Positions 45,401 through 55,465 of a stretch of DNA of 64,000 bases are shown in pieces. Source of the stretch: Psococerastis gibbosa. Lineage: Eukaryota > Arthropoda > Insecta > Psocodea > Psocidae. A program made the position numbers and the translations under genes. Each line of letters starts with the position of its first letter. Within the stretch, counting starts at the first letter, position 1. The stretch lies in the NCBI GenBank assembly GCA_963971405.1, contig OZ020489.1:32211047-32275046 (forward strand). The letters are read 5' to 3'. The notes under the pieces are model-generated. The model saw only the letters and a program-made list of their open reading frames with translations, had not been told where the DNA came from and ran no database searches.

Positions 45401-48400
45401 GTAATAGCGGCTCTGCCATTATCAATCAACGAAGATTGAAAGGATATTAATTTTAAAAAAGAAGAATCCGAAATTGTAATAATAATGCTGCATTTCAATC
45501 CGTATTGCTGTTCTGTGGAAGTTGACTTTTTAAAATCCATTCAAAATCTCCCAATCATTTCACTGCGGAAATCGTCTCTGGTTTTTCATTTCGAGTCGGG
45601 GGACTTTTTCAATTAAACCTTTCATAACTAATTGCGAAATAAAACTCGGCAGCGTCCCTCTAAACTAATTATAATAAAAAAAACAAGATAGCGACAACAG
45701 TTTGATTTCCAGTCATATTTTCCTTGTATTTTATTGCTCGTAACATTTCTATAAAATGTCCTGTCTTCATTCTGCTACATTGAAATGAAAGTGTCTTTGC
45801 TGATATTAAAATTTAAATTTTTCCGGTGTGGTGCTTATTTTTCTTAACTTTATTGGTCATTTCAGTGTGGTGTTGACCGTTTTACCTGCCTCATAATTTT
45901 TATCTCATCTTTTTTTTTAACCAAACTCAAGTTATGGCTCGTGAAATTTATCCATGACTTGAATATGTGCATTACGCTTGCCGTTCTGTAGTGACACAAT
46001 TTGAGAACATTACCCGTACGCAACTACAGTGTGATACTGTTTTCTTATGTTTTTACTGTTGATAGATATGTTTAAACGATCCACCTCGTTTATTACATAC
46101 ATTACACGTACTGTTCGCCCAGAAACGTTTGCAAATGTCCATGAAAATATCCCTTAATGCTTTACCAAGTCGGGGACAAGCCCCGCCTCTCCATGTAAAT
46201 TCCCTATGCTGCATTTTCAAATCAGATAGAACTACTTTGCATGTGTTTGTATACACAAAACTTACGGGGGTTCCATTCCAAATTTAATGCATTAAGGTCA
46301 CAAGTGGACATTGCTTATTTTTTTAGTTAAAATTGTCGATCTGTTGCACTTTTTACGAATTCACGACTCCAATGTCAAAATTAAAATTAAAATTTTCTGA
46401 ATGTTAGTTAATTGTCTTCAACTACTGTAGCAACGTTAGTGGAACGGTTTTAGGATCATCATAGAACAAAATCAAAGCAATATTTATTGTTATAAATATT
46501 ATTAGTGATGCGTTTCTTGAATTTGAGAAATTTATAAAATTTTCATCTTACCATACTGTGTTATAAAATGGATCAACTTGAAAGTAGGAAGTTAGGTAAC
46601 TTAAGAGCGTTCAGGCCACAGAATAGAGTTTCTGTGTATCACACCAATAAGGGTCTCGTCAAGGTATACAATGCGATTTCCTTCAGACCTGGCGTTTCGG
46701 ATTACTTGTAAATACCTATAACGCCAAGAAAGCGTGCGTGGCGACTCGACCAAGACGTTGTATTTTGTCAAACATCTTAAATCTGCACAGCATTTAAATT
46801 GTGACTTCTTTGTTTCTGCTGCACTTCTGATGCGTGTATTTATAATAGTCTCCTCAACCGACTGGTTGTGTTTTTTATTTTACCTGAAATGAAGGCGCCT
46901 AGAGATAAATACGCGGAGGCTCTCCTTGGGCATTTGGTAACGACCATCAAGCTCTAATATTTCTTGTCGCAGGGTGTCCAAGCTTAACAGTCAGCAATCA
47001 GTCAGCAATCATCCTAGGATGAATATACATAATTATGGGGTTCCTTATCATACTTTCATCACATTCGTCGAGATTATTGTAGTATTTTTGACGTCTTCTT
47101 TCTTTGATATTTTTGTTGATTTTATACCTCGACGGACTCCTAGAGTCCTAGACTCTGTATATAGGCTATATATATATAATATATATCTTAAATATAACTT
47201 TCAACTTCCTTAAATAGTTCGCAAAGGTTTAAGATCATCATTCATGCCTCCTAGTGAATTTGCTTGCCTTACCAAACGGTTCATGCGGAAATGTTGCTTC
47301 AGTTGCTTCCTCTTACTAGGCCTGCTTCCTTTGGTAAGACTTACCACTCTTTTCTGTGGTCTGAATGCCCTTAACTTCGATATTAACTGTCTACTTTCAA
47401 GTTGATCCATTTTATAACACAGTATGGTAAGATGAAAATTTTATGAATTTTTTCTCAAATTCAAGAAACGCATTACTAATAATATTTATAACAATAAATA
47501 TTGCTTTGATTTTGTTCTATGATGACCCTAAGATCGTTCCACTAACGTTGCTACAGTAGTTGAAGACAATTAACTAATATTCAGAAAATTTTAATTTTAA
47601 TTTTGACATTGGAGTCGTGAATTCGTAAAAAGTGCAACAGATCGACAATTTTAGCTAAAAAAATAAGCAATGTCCACTTGTGACCTTAATGCATTAAATT
47701 TGGAATGGAACCCCCGTAAGTTTTGTGTATACAAACACATGCAAAGTAGTTCTAAAAAAATAAGCAATGTCCACTTGTGACTTTAATGCATTAAATTTGG
47801 AATGGAACCCCCGTAAGTTTTGTGTATACAAACACATGCAAAGTAGTTCTATCTGATTTGAAAATGCAGCATAGGGAATTTACATGGAGAGGCGGGGCTT
47901 GTCCCCGACTTGGTAAAGCATTAAGGGATATTTTCATGAACATTTGCAAACTTTTCTGGGCGAACAGTACATTCTATTGAGTAACGCAAAAAAAATCACA
48001 GAATGTTGAGGCTACTGTAGACCACTCTAGCTCCTTCTTATTGTCATTACATCATACATTGTTTATCTCCCATAAATTATAACATCTACAATATATTGAT
48101 ATGAATATTATCATAACATTATTTTTGTACAGTGGAATGTGCCAGCTAGTGTTGATTTAGGAACAGACCAGCTGTGTAAATTTTGCTGTTGTTTTTATTG
48201 ATTAGTTGTTGCTATCATTTGTCGTTGAGGCCGTCCAGGGACAATGGCGGATCCGCAAGGGGGAGTAAATTCATATGATAGTAATTTTTTTTTTTTAAAT
48301 TGAATAAAACTCAAGTTTTCAACAAAAAAGTTACCTTTTAAACTTACATAAAACTTGTGACCCCCCCCCCCCCTAAATTTCCCGCTAGATCCGCTCTTGT

Positions 48401-49095
48401 GACTATGGAGGGGGCAACTCTAGAACATTATTGTGCGGTAGAACCAGGTATCAGGCCAAACTAAACATTCTTTGGTAATCGACGTTCTTTACTTTGTGAG
48501 GATCAATCAATACCACTTCTAATTAATTGGGTCTGCGACAGGGTTGAAAGCTCTTTGGTTGGGCAAGGGGATCTACTCAGTTCCACTGAAGATGTTGACC
48601 GTAGATGTTGACGAAACCTTTGGAAGCACGCTTCCTTTGTAACGGCCTTCAATGGCATAGTGGTAGCTTGTTCGTACTTGTTCGAGTCTCTACAGATCAT
48701 GCGATCGGTGACCTGTCGTAACTCAACACAGGTATTACCTACAGAGGCGACTGACGAGGTTATTCGGATACATTCATTGAATTGCGAATAATCTTTTAAA
48801 AGAAAAAAAAATTTTGCAAATACGAGTCATATTTTAGAGTACCTACCTAAAATTCTATGCTTGTGATTATTGTTGGCGTATTGTTCTTATTTTTATTATT
48901 AGTAGGTAATTTTTTTTTTGTGGGAAAAAAATAATTATGCACCTTCTCCGTTGTTGCAGATTTGAAGAACTGCGGAGTACAGTTTCAGATCCGACCAGAT
49001 TCATTCCACCACAGGTCCTTGCATCTTTGGGCCTTCTAACTTCTACAGTTCCACTTGAGCAAGACTCTGAAATTGAGTTCCAAACTTCGTTTTGA
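27294..49095 (+). CDS. Intraflagellar transport protein 140 homologue (IFT-A core subunit)
   Basis: Twenty-one exons with GT-AG junctions join to one frame of 4149 nt (1382 residues plus stop), a little shorter than the roughly 1460-residue human protein. IFT140 is a core subunit of the IFT-A complex, which drives retrograde transport in cilia and helps membrane receptors enter them. Residues 1 to about 680 are WD-type beta-propeller sequence (for example [13 protein letters not shown] and [11 protein letters not shown]). Residues about 720-1340 are tetratricopeptide-like helical repeats, with segments that clearly match vertebrate IFT140: [67 protein letters not shown] and [13 protein letters not shown]. 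The start ATG has AAA before it; a 9-codon upstream frame overlaps it at 27284. Introns carry many transposon copies but no exon is broken. X-boxes upstream suggest RFX control. Confidence 0.97.
27820..27880 (-). repeat. Fragment of a LINE 3' region
   Basis: 'agccggctggctggttggcagcaac' resembles the LINE fragment at 62040-62455 ('agccgggtgatggctggttggcacc'), so this is probably a small piece of the same family. Confidence 0.5.
28384..28602 (+). CDS. IFT140 exon 2
   Basis: 219 nt, phase 0. [18 protein letters not shown] to RLISADT; WD-type repeats. Confidence 0.95.
28603..29546. other. IFT140 intron 2
   Basis: No gene. Imperfect inverted segments ('catatgaggagcaaac' near 28705 and 'gtttgctcctcattta' near 28945) suggest a worn foldback element. 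Confidence 0.4.
29547..29658 (+). CDS. IFT140 exon 3
   Basis: 112 nt, phase 0 in, phase 1 out. [18 protein letters not shown] to FINPADK. The DGG-VGWN turn continues the preceding repeat. Confidence 0.95.
30069..30242 (+). CDS. IFT140 exon 4
   Basis: 174 nt, phase 1 in and out. [32 protein letters not shown]; the [13 protein letters not shown] segment matches vertebrate IFT140 closely. Confidence 0.95.
30779..30954 (+). CDS. IFT140 exon 5
   Basis: 176 nt, phase 1 in, phase 0 out. [19 protein letters not shown] through [14 protein letters not shown]. Confidence 0.94.
31138..31235 (+). repeat. SINE tail fragment
   Basis: 'gaggcagtggtttggcaac', 'atggtcgccaatcttcgattgaagaggcatt' and a GAAGAAG end, as in the composite SINE at 23350-23590. 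Confidence 0.7.
31925..32120 (+). CDS. IFT140 exon 6
   Basis: 196 nt, phase 0 in, phase 1 out. [20 protein letters not shown], then [15 protein letters not shown], ending NGLVN. Confidence 0.96.
32684..33213. repeat. MITE with terminal and internal inverted repeats
   Basis: Ends 'gtgcactcaaagatgatgag' at the left and its near-complement 'ctcatcatcttttagtgcac' at the right. Inside, 'ttataaattaagttataat' and its complement around 'agcagacatcaataataagtc' form a long hairpin shared with 42214-42408 and 58283-58505. Confidence 0.8.
33539..33738 (+). CDS. IFT140 exon 7
   Basis: 200 nt, phase 1 in, phase 0 out. [19 protein letters not shown] to [10 protein letters not shown]. Confidence 0.95.
34008..34212 (+). 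CDS. IFT140 exon 8
   Basis: 205 nt, phase 0 in, phase 1 out. [20 protein letters not shown] to KGEFSVQNV. Confidence 0.94.
34665..34884 (+). CDS. IFT140 exon 9
   Basis: 220 nt, phase 1 in, phase 2 out. Includes [20 protein letters not shown] and LRLWDISR; matches the vertebrate [21 protein letters not shown] region. Confidence 0.96.
34936..35337. repeat. MITE with nested inverted repeats
   Basis: Arms containing 'ggcggggtttccaccgacc', 'gctagggctaaatacaaaaa' and 'ggtagcagacattcaagact' reappear inverted at the right end. About 400 bp, within IFT140 intron 9. Confidence 0.85.
35772..35999 (+). CDS. IFT140 exon 10
   Basis: 228 nt, phase 2 in and out. [20 protein letters not shown] to SNDEEADS. 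The donor is read as CACA/GTAATA; shifting by one base is excluded by frame. Confidence 0.93.
36348..36504 (+). CDS. IFT140 exon 11
   Basis: 157 nt, phase 2 in, phase 0 out. [20 protein letters not shown] to [11 protein letters not shown]; end of the propeller region. Confidence 0.94.
36972..37198 (+). CDS. IFT140 exon 12
   Basis: 227 nt, phase 0 in, phase 2 out. [19 protein letters not shown] through [20 protein letters not shown]; start of the helical repeats. Confidence 0.95.
37295..37509. repeat. Foldback MITE, short copy
   Basis: 'aaacaaacaaaaacttagtg' at the left is mirrored at the right ('cgtaagtttttgtttgttta'); 'agtaaaacccaaataatcg' is shared with the longer copy at 54076-54449. Confidence 0.8.
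37888..38065 (+). CDS. IFT140 exon 13
   Basis: 178 nt, phase 2 in, phase 0 out. [19 protein letters not shown] to LALHVGML; one of the best conserved parts. Confidence 0.97.
38420..38628 (+). repeat. tRNA-derived SINE, best copy
   Basis: Head with A-box-like TAGTGGTAGAGTGG and B box AGTTCGAGTCCCA, then 'gagggcatgtaaagcagg', 'ggtcccgggccttcctagtt' and an ATTTATTT tail. Lies in IFT140 intron 13. It could not fold as a full tRNA and is best read as a Pol III retroposon. Confidence 0.85.
38729..39015 (+). CDS. IFT140 exon 14
   Basis: 287 nt, phase 0 in, phase 2 out. [20 protein letters not shown] through [20 protein letters not shown] and [12 protein letters not shown]-like. Confidence 0.97.
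39025..39405. repeat. MITE family X, copy 1
   Basis: Ends GGCCGGTGACATACTATCCC and the complement GGGATAGTATGTCGCCGGC. About 380 bp; a second copy is at 41685-42050. Confidence 0.88.
39707..39983 (+). CDS. IFT140 exon 15
   Basis: 277 nt, phase 2 in, phase 0 out. [19 protein letters not shown] through [18 protein letters not shown] to NAIRICK; TPR-like. Confidence 0.97.
40110..40273 (+). CDS. IFT140 exon 16
   Basis: 164 nt, phase 0 in, phase 2 out. [20 protein letters not shown] to [18 protein letters not shown]-like. Confidence 0.96.
40576..40720 (+). CDS. IFT140 exon 17
   Basis: 145 nt, phase 2 in, phase 0 out. [20 protein letters not shown] to [13 protein letters not shown]. Confidence 0.96.
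40736..40779. repeat. TAGAA pentanucleotide microsatellite
   Basis: About eight tandem copies of AGAAT directly after the exon 17 donor, followed by a hairpin around 'ggggggcccaaagg' near 40832. Confidence 0.9.
41445..41624 (+). CDS. IFT140 exon 18
   Basis: 180 nt, phase 0. [20 protein letters not shown] to KKFTQAGDK. The acceptor is 'tatgttgtag'; the AG six bases inside would drop Phe-Ser of the conserved helix. Confidence 0.94.
41685..42050. repeat. MITE family X, copy 2
   Basis: Same ends as the copy at 39025-39405 ('ggctggcgacacactatccc' and 'ggatagtgtgtcggcc') and shared body such as 'gaagggatgg' and 'cggacacgggacaaataaat'. Confidence 0.88.
42214..42408. repeat. Truncated hairpin MITE
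   Basis: 'ttaggcggccattccaccgg' start and internal 'ttataaattaagttataat' hairpin as in 58283-58505, but its right end is replaced by the CTGTTCGCCCAG sequence that follows. Confidence 0.8.
42409..42540. repeat. Solo terminal repeat of the 46-48 kb foldback element
   Basis: 'ctgttcgcccagaaaagttt' to 'tttgcatgtgtttgta' matches the outer ends of the element at 46111-47967. Confidence 0.85.
42824..43042 (+). CDS. IFT140 exon 19
   Basis: 219 nt, phase 0. [20 protein letters not shown] through [20 protein letters not shown] to ANFYTACAN. Confidence 0.97.
43647..43954 (+). CDS. IFT140 exon 20
   Basis: 308 nt, phase 0 in, phase 2 out. [20 protein letters not shown] to [11 protein letters not shown]. 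Confidence 0.95.
44788..45260. repeat. Nested inverted-repeat element
   Basis: Outer arms 'gaatccgggctgatgggccg' and the near-complement 'cacggcccaccagcccagcc' bracket a partial copy (from 44905) of the MITE complete at 50781-51194. Confidence 0.65.
46111..47967. mobile_element. Large foldback DNA element with about 0.5-0.6 kb inverted arms
   Basis: Terminal CTGTTCGCCCAGAAA at 46111 is mirrored at 47967, and homology extends about 520 bp inward on the left and 620 bp on the right. The right arm contains an extra tandem copy of about 97 bp (47658-47851). Both ends are flanked by TA, as after Tc1/mariner-type insertion. Each arm carries the start of an open frame beginning MDQLESR (46568 on plus, 47410 on minus) that I do not recognise. 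No transposase is visible between the arms, so it is probably non-autonomous. Confidence 0.85.
48655..48790 (+). repeat. Dispersed repeat family, copy 3
   Basis: 'gtacttgttcgagtctctac', 'catgcgatcggtgacctgtc' and 'gaggcgactgacgaggtta', as at 16978-17120. Confidence 0.75.
48960..49095 (+). CDS. IFT140 exon 21 (terminal)
   Basis: 136 nt, phase 2 in, with TGA at 49093. [20 protein letters not shown] to EFQTSF. The C-terminus is shorter than in vertebrates and lacks a long acidic tail. It lies 5 kb past exon 20, beyond a 1.9-kb foldback element. No clear AATAAA follows closely; an ATTAAA is near 49834. Confidence 0.92.
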
Positions 49096-49404
49096 TGTTA
49101 ATCATGAGGGAATTGTGTAAATTTTGGTCACGTCGATATGTAATTTTCACAGTGAGCTGATCATATGATATTAGCTAGAACTAATTTATTCTGTACGGTA
49201 GGTACTGTAGTCTATTGTGTAACTATGAGGCCTAAGTCTACTACTTACTACTACTACTACTACTACAAATCATATGATGGACTCTGGGCCGTGGTCGATC
49301 TGAACGTGAACTTCCTAACGAATCTTAATTAGTTGTGATCTGTAGCAAGAGCTGTTCTGAAGGGCTGAAGGACCTAGGCCCTTTGCCCAATGCCAACGAC
49401 TCCA

Positions 49405-49560
49405 TGGATTTCGGGCATTATTTGTATTGTTTCCGTATTCCGTATCCGTATTGGTAAACTGGTGTCCTCAATTACACAATTACACCGGCTACAAATGATA
49501 TTAATGGACAAGCTGAGACAAGCTTACCATTAACGCAATGAAACAGGCGAAAGCATGACT
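49405..49560. repeat. Dispersed repeat shared with 61868-62010
   Basis: Shared phrases include 'gagacaagcttaccatt' and 'cgcaatgaaacaggcgaaag'. Confidence 0.75.
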
Positions 49561-50780
49561 TAACCATGTACAGATACGAGTCTGTAGCAAGAGTTACGCC
49601 GAGGTAAAACCTTCAACGTTTACGTAGTGCCACTGAAGATGTTGACTGCAATTTATTCTTTCACAAATTGACGAAACGTTTGTAATTTCGATTTCAGATT
49701 GATTACTGCTCACGTAGTTCTTGACATACTTACCCTAAATTGTTAGACTTTATAACTTAAGATTTAAACCTAGGCATTTTATTCCTTATATTTATTTGAC
49801 TATTTGTGATATTATACCGTCCAATGCTAAATATTAAAATTATATAAAGCTAATTGTTGCAACTTATTTCACACTCCCTACTACTGATGTATAACATTAT
49901 TAGTCCCGACGTCTAATCTAAGCATCGGACGGGCTGACAAGTAAACCCCGGAGGACTATTTAGAAGTTATCCCATGCTTTAGAATAGATTAAAAGATTGA
50001 AAAGAACTAAAAACTGATACAAAATGGCGGATGACAATACCTGTCTAGAAAACAGTGATCAGAGGTGACGAGTGTACCAACATGCGCGACTAAGAACGAG
50101 GTTCTATTTCTATTTTGTTGGCAGCTCCATTAGAGGGGAACCATCATTGATATACATTGTGTGTATATATATATAGTTCAGTAGGAACCATTAAAGCGAT
50201 CTGGCAACTATGGGTGAACTTTTGTGTTACAGATGCTCACGCATCTTCCAAATTCACTCTCATCATTTTTTCATAACGCGGCTAAAGAAGTATAACTTCA
50301 AAAAGTGACGGCGGAAAACCTGTCATCCGCATTTAATGTTTTAATCATCATTGTGGCTGATGGTCAGTACACCCCTCAGTAGTGTACCTAGTTTAACAGA
50401 TATAGGCTACCTAGTTTATTTGTACGCTCGTACGGACCCCGCCTGAATTTTACTTGTAGCAAAATGTATATTTAATAAGACTTTTGATCTAACTGGGCCT
50501 AATTATATTATTATATCATTTTATTACGCTAGGCGGTTTCGGGCGGAAAATATAAAGTTCCTGCGTGCGCCAAACTACATAGGCCTATTTAAGCTTATGG
50601 GGTGTCTAAATTTTCCCTGAATCCCCAGGAATATGCCAAGAATACAGGTCATATTTAAATTAAATAACTTATTATCATTAATGAGTTTTAATGAGCTACA
50701 GGTAATTTTCCGAATTGAAATATGCAATACATCCACCAAATTCAACCATGGTTTGTGTTGTGGGATTTTAATTTGAACCA

Positions 50781-51194
50781 GCAGCCCTATTATGGTGATT
50801 TGGGATTAACATAATACCGGGTTTATTTTTTAATACGGTACTGCACTTGGTGTCACGTGACGGTGTTAAAATATGCGCGGGAAATTACAATGAATAAATT
50901 ATTGGCATACAAGAGAATAGTTGCATTGTTTTACATACCCTTACCGTAATTGAAGGAAATACTAATAAACATTAAAATGTTGAGGTAGCATTTTTAAATA
51001 GCTTATAATAATAATTTTATTTAATGTGTCGGCATCTATAAGGGAGAAAAAAATTGAAAACTCACCAAAAATATGCCGGTAGCCAATGATTAATTTGAAT
51101 TTCCCACACATTTTCAACTCATTTGTTTAATACAACTGAATAAACCCCGGTAATAACGTATTATGTTAATTCCAAATCGCCATAATAGGGCTGC
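50781..51194. repeat. MITE with 36-bp inverted ends
   Basis: Left end GCAGCCCTATTATGGTGATT continuing to 'aacataata'; the right end is its near-complement finishing GGGCTGC. About 414 bp. A partial copy starts at 44905. Confidence 0.88.
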
Positions 51195-51649
51195 AGGCAG
51201 ATGGTCTCATTTCAATTTTTTTTCCACATTGCAAGAAATGGCAACGCCAGGATTTCAACTTGGGGAGGGGAGCAGGAGGTGGTCCCCAGGTCCCCACCCC
51301 ATTAAAAAGTCATTTCGTAATTTATTTATTTATTTTTAAATAGGCCTAGGTAAGTGTTGTTCTCAGATCACACTGTGCTGTGCATATTTTGCCGTGCCAA
51401 CAGTAAAACACTATTTGGGGGCGGGGCTCCCAAAGCAGGCTCTAGGGGGAGGGCAGCGGATGGTCTAGGGGGGCAGTGTCCCCCCTGCCCCTCCGTCCGG
51501 CGTCGCCCTTGATGGCAAGCCGAAGTGCCCAACTTTTCAGTACGGTACCGGTACCGGTTCTTACTACGGTATATACATTTACCAATTGGTACAATATTAC
51601 ATTGGGCATAAGCCTAGTTCTATTTCTATAACTATAAGCCTCTTGTCAC

Positions 51650-52062
51650 TGAATGTACCTGAGATTATTCAAATCCATAACTTCCGCGAGATGGCAGCAC
51701 GCTCGCCTGGCACTACCACTTTCTTCCTTCGCTGCTGCACGGTGCACCGAAACAAAATGAATGCCAGTTGCGAGCGTGACGTTGGTGTGGGTGTATGAGT
51801 TCCGTCATTCCGCTGTTATTGCCGCGTTCGCCAAATTTCCGGCAGTTTTTATTAGTATTTTCGCTTATTAATTTTCCCATGCTTTGTGCCTTACTTCAGT
51901 TACTGTAATACACGTTTTAACTAAAGCCTTCCACTCAATTGTTAGTCGAAATTTTTAGTTTCTTTGTGAAAGTGCAGTGCAACAGTGGTTTTTAATTGTT
52001 TTTATTGGTGTTTCTTCCTGTGACAGCCCCTCCTACTTCATTTTGCAGTTTATGTCTGAAAG
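51650..52062 (+). promoter_or_regulatory. Candidate promoter and first exon of an unseen plus-strand gene
   Basis: A CpG-rich patch (51670-51840) is followed by an arthropod-type initiator TCAGTT near 51897. A stretch without obvious repeats then leads to ATGTCTGAAAG and donor GTAACA, with ATG at 52052. The exon would end at 52062. No second exon was found to the right, so this rests on composition and motifs only. Confidence 0.3.
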
Positions 52063-52479
52063 GTAACATATTTTTAGTCGTCTACATTATATATTTATAT
52101 GCATAAAGCCTAATTTTTTTAAGTCCTCTGCATTTATTTTAATAAAATGTTGTCACGTATCCTATGCTCATGGCTTCAAAATTAGTCGACTTTCAGCATG
52201 AATTCGTCATGCCTTCCTGGCTGTTCTTGATTTTTATTAGGCTCTATTCAATGCAGAATTTAACCTACTTTGTCAATGCCAGCTAATTTTTAACAAATTT
52301 TTTTTAGGTATTATACCAAAATAAGATAGTCTACATGAGTCAATGTTTTGATGTTGACCAAGTAAGGTTATAACAACAGTCCTTGAACCCAAGTAAAGTA
52401 AGCTAGTGTAATAAAATTGAACATGTTTCAGCTACAGAAGTGTTGGAATTGTAAAAATGCATCTCCTTCGTATTGCTAT

Positions 52480-52875
52480 CCTATTTATACGTAGTATAAG
52501 GAAAGCTTTGTGATGGTCGAAATTTTCGATTTTGGGATTTCAGTTAGGCTTATAGTCTACACGTTTTGAGGTCTCAGGAACAAAAGTGGTTTTTACTTTT
52601 TACGAAATGTCGATCAGTCTGTCTGTCTGTTCGGCGATTTGTGGGGATGTGGGCAAACTACCCGGTGGATTTTGATAAAATTTGGCATGTAGGTTCAGAG
52701 AAGCCATGGTTCGGACCCATTTTTATTTTGTGGGGTGTCATCTCACCCTGGTACTGGGGGTAGAAAAATATAAAGACTCAATTTTCATGATAAATTACAA
52801 AAAAATATTTTTTCTTTGGAACCTTTCTATCGATGCTTTCAAACTTCAGGTATGTTTAGGTCCGATAAAATGGAA
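52480..52875. repeat. Dispersed repeat with CTGTCTGTCTG core
   Basis: Inverted relative of 7270-7830. Confidence 0.7.
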
Positions 52876-53049
52876 CATTTAGTACCTATATACGCATAGT
52901 ATAGTAATGCAGTGGCTTCCCGATGTTTTCTGCAAGTTCTGCATCCATCCTTATGCTGTTGACCCTTCATTGAGTTCCTCCGCCTTCGGGGCCCACCCAA
53001 GCGCCCAACCCCAGACCTAAAGAGTGCCCTAGTAGTGGTGGCTTATTTT

Positions 53050-53260
53050 TTGGCGTCAACTATCTGCCCCGTCACATAGCCATCCTCGGGCTACTGTGGC
53101 ATTTTCTAGACAAGCCTGCACCACCAGACTTGCCAGCACACCCTCTGATTACGCCGCTGCTTGGTCTAGCCACCATTTCTGGTAGCCTTTTCGCTATCCG
53201 CCACCTTCGATCTCCAACTTTGAAGCCTTGGAGAGCTTGTCTATTGAGTGGTAATTAACG
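53050..53260 (-). repeat. 5' fragment of the RTE-like LINE
   Basis: Reversed, it contains 'ggcttgtctagaaaatgcca' and 'ggtggcggatag' as in the 5' part of the element at 1060-4466. Confidence 0.6.
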
Positions 53261-54075
53261 CCATTGATATTAGTGAAACTTCTTCAACTAGTCTCGAAAC
53301 TATGTTGGACACGTTTGACTGAGCTGTTGAAGCTGCTGTCCCGCTTAGGACCTAGAACCGCGTTGGAACCGCTTATAAAATGAGTCGATATAGCGAGATA
53401 TGTCAAAAAGACCCAAGAATTGTTATACATTTTCTGGATCATTATTAACAATATCTTAACTATCATAAATTTTATATTATATATGTATCCCATTGTTCTA
53501 ATTTTCCAGCAGATTGTTCAACCCGAACGCTCCGTGCTACCTAAGTACTTAGATGGTAACTCGGCCTGTGACCGGCTTGAGATGTGTAATCTGAAATAAA
53601 TTATAAAAAACGTGTCTTCGGTCAAGTGACTAAATAAGGGAAGACCGCAACTGAAGGTTTTGGCCGCCAAAAATAAAGCGTTGCCTAATTTTGGCATTAA
53701 ATATTGTACTTAAGCCCACTGTACTACCCAACTTGTAATTAACCGCACCCTCTGGACGAAAGCGTTTTATTACCATATCCATTTCATCAAGCAAGCTAAT
53801 GATGTGGACTTAGCAAACAAAAATTAATTAGCTCTCGATTTAATTGACAATCGATAAGTTGAGCCTATCCAGCCCAGCCTCCTATAATTACGTACGGTAT
53901 ATTGTATTTTCATTCCCCCTCTATGTGCGTACGGTGGCATTTTACTGCCGAGTGCGGCCATTTCAACCACAAACAGAGAAATTGGTTTCGACCTGGAAAA
54001 AAACTCCAGTAGCATGTGACTTGACATAATGATGCGGTACCCGTGGTGCGGACTTCGTGGTATTTCATTTTCATA

Positions 54076-54449
54076 AATAAAAAATAACAAAAACTTAGAG
54101 ATTTAGAAAAACTTGTGATAACAACCCGAATTAGTAAAACCCAAATAATCGTTAAGAAATTAACGTTGTCTAACAAACCCACTTGTGTTAGTATAAAACC
54201 CACTGCTATCTACAGAGGGAAACCCACTAGCACAGTTACACCTTATCTGCGATTTGAGACTTTGCTCAACTCGAGGAGAAGATGCCAATGTAGATGGCAG
54301 TTCTTGCCGAAAGCGCTCAGGGTTTTATACTAACACAAGTGGGTTTGTTAGACAACGTTAATTTCTTAACGATTATTTGGGTTTTACTAATTCGGGTTGT
54401 TCTAACAAGTTTTTCTAAAACTCTTAAGTTTTTGTTATTTTTTGTTTAA
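54076..54449. repeat. Foldback MITE, long copy
   Basis: Arms with 'taacaaaaacttagag', 'agtaaaacccaaataatcg' and 'gttgtctaacaaaccc' are mirrored exactly or nearly so in the right half; about 374 bp. Confidence 0.88.
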
Positions 54450-55269
54450 TAAAATTAATATAGTAGACCGCGATAGAGAAGTGGCAAATGGGTCCTGTCG
54501 AAGCTTCGTCGTTTAGTAGAAAACCTCGCTTATTAGAGAATTCCTAGATTGACCCGAACACAGCACGTATTTAACAGAGTTGTACTGTTTCTCTACAATC
54601 TACTGACCAGAAATTAAACTCTACAAATGTTATTTATTGGAAAACAAGCAAATCGAGATTGTGTCCCTAATGCCGAGGTCCTGAGGCGATTAGGTGCAGA
54701 ATCCGAATTGCTGCTGACGGTTAAGTATTGGAAACTAATATACTTTATCTATGTCATGGGGAATTTCGGAAAATTGCTGCTAGCCAAAAATTCCATCAAG
54801 AATCACCGTGTTTCCACAAGTTACGGCGATGGCTCATGAGGATGTAAAAGTGATAACTAATGTAGACTGTTCTGTAGAGAGGCACTAGGCAGACGGGTTC
54901 TGATCTCTCAGGTTCGGTCGGCCATTGTTATGCCGGCCCGGGATAACGGGTACACCCGAACGGCCTTGGACGACTGGTTGCCATGGCAGGCGATCTTCAT
55001 CTCTAATGTACCGTGCTAGTGCCCGCACTGCATTCAATGTAAACCTTTTCAATTTCGGTGGAACTCAATTTTAACCCTTTTCTATGGGACTGGTTGTATC
55101 TCCCCTAATATTAAACAGTGCTAGAGATCATTCTTAAAGAAAATTTCTTATGCTTGTTTGAGGACCAGCCATTAGTATTTAAAATAAATTACAGAAAGTA
55201 CTTTTGAACCAAAGCAGATTGCTAAGTATATTCTTCTCTACTTATTCTGGGGTTTCGTTTTTGCGTATA

Positions 55270-55465
55270 AATAAATAAGAACTTTTTGTTCTATTACTAA
55301 GCCAACCTAGCGGAGTTAGGGCTATAAAGCCCTCTCTTACACTCAGCTAGGAAGGCCCATGCCCTCGGAAGCATGGCCAGAAAATGTAGGAAGTGTAGGA
55401 CTCGAACCAACAACCTTTTGGGTGAAAATCAGAGTCCGTACCACTACTCTAAATGTCTTGACGTA
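55270..55465 (-). repeat. tRNA-derived SINE copy
   Basis: Reversed copy of the 38420-38628 family; head with GGTTCGAGTCCTAC and AAATAAATAAG at the other end. Confidence 0.85.

Larger units (their letters stand above)
43955..48959. other. IFT140 intron 20, repeat-filled
   Basis: A 5-kb intron made largely of transposon sequence: a SINE tail (43975-44090), an inverted-repeat element at about 44788-45260 containing a partial copy of the 50781-51194 MITE, the large foldback element, poly-C at 48360, and a dispersed repeat at 48655-48790. No coding exon is seen. Confidence 0.7.
49096..51640. other. Intergenic, repeats
   Basis: Downstream flank of IFT140. It holds an ACT microsatellite (49243-49265), a dispersed repeat at 49405-49560 shared with 61868-62010, a complete MITE (50781-51194) and a G-rich repeat near 51260-51510. 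No gene was recognised. Confidence 0.6.

Noticed and set aside
52470..52650. CRISPR-like short repeats (CTGTCTGTCTG)
   Set aside because: A simple repeat inside a dispersed transposon copy; no spacers, and the genome is eukaryotic.
54115..54333. Open frame on the plus strand and two overlapping minus-strand frames
   Set aside because: They lie in the foldback MITE at 54076-54449.
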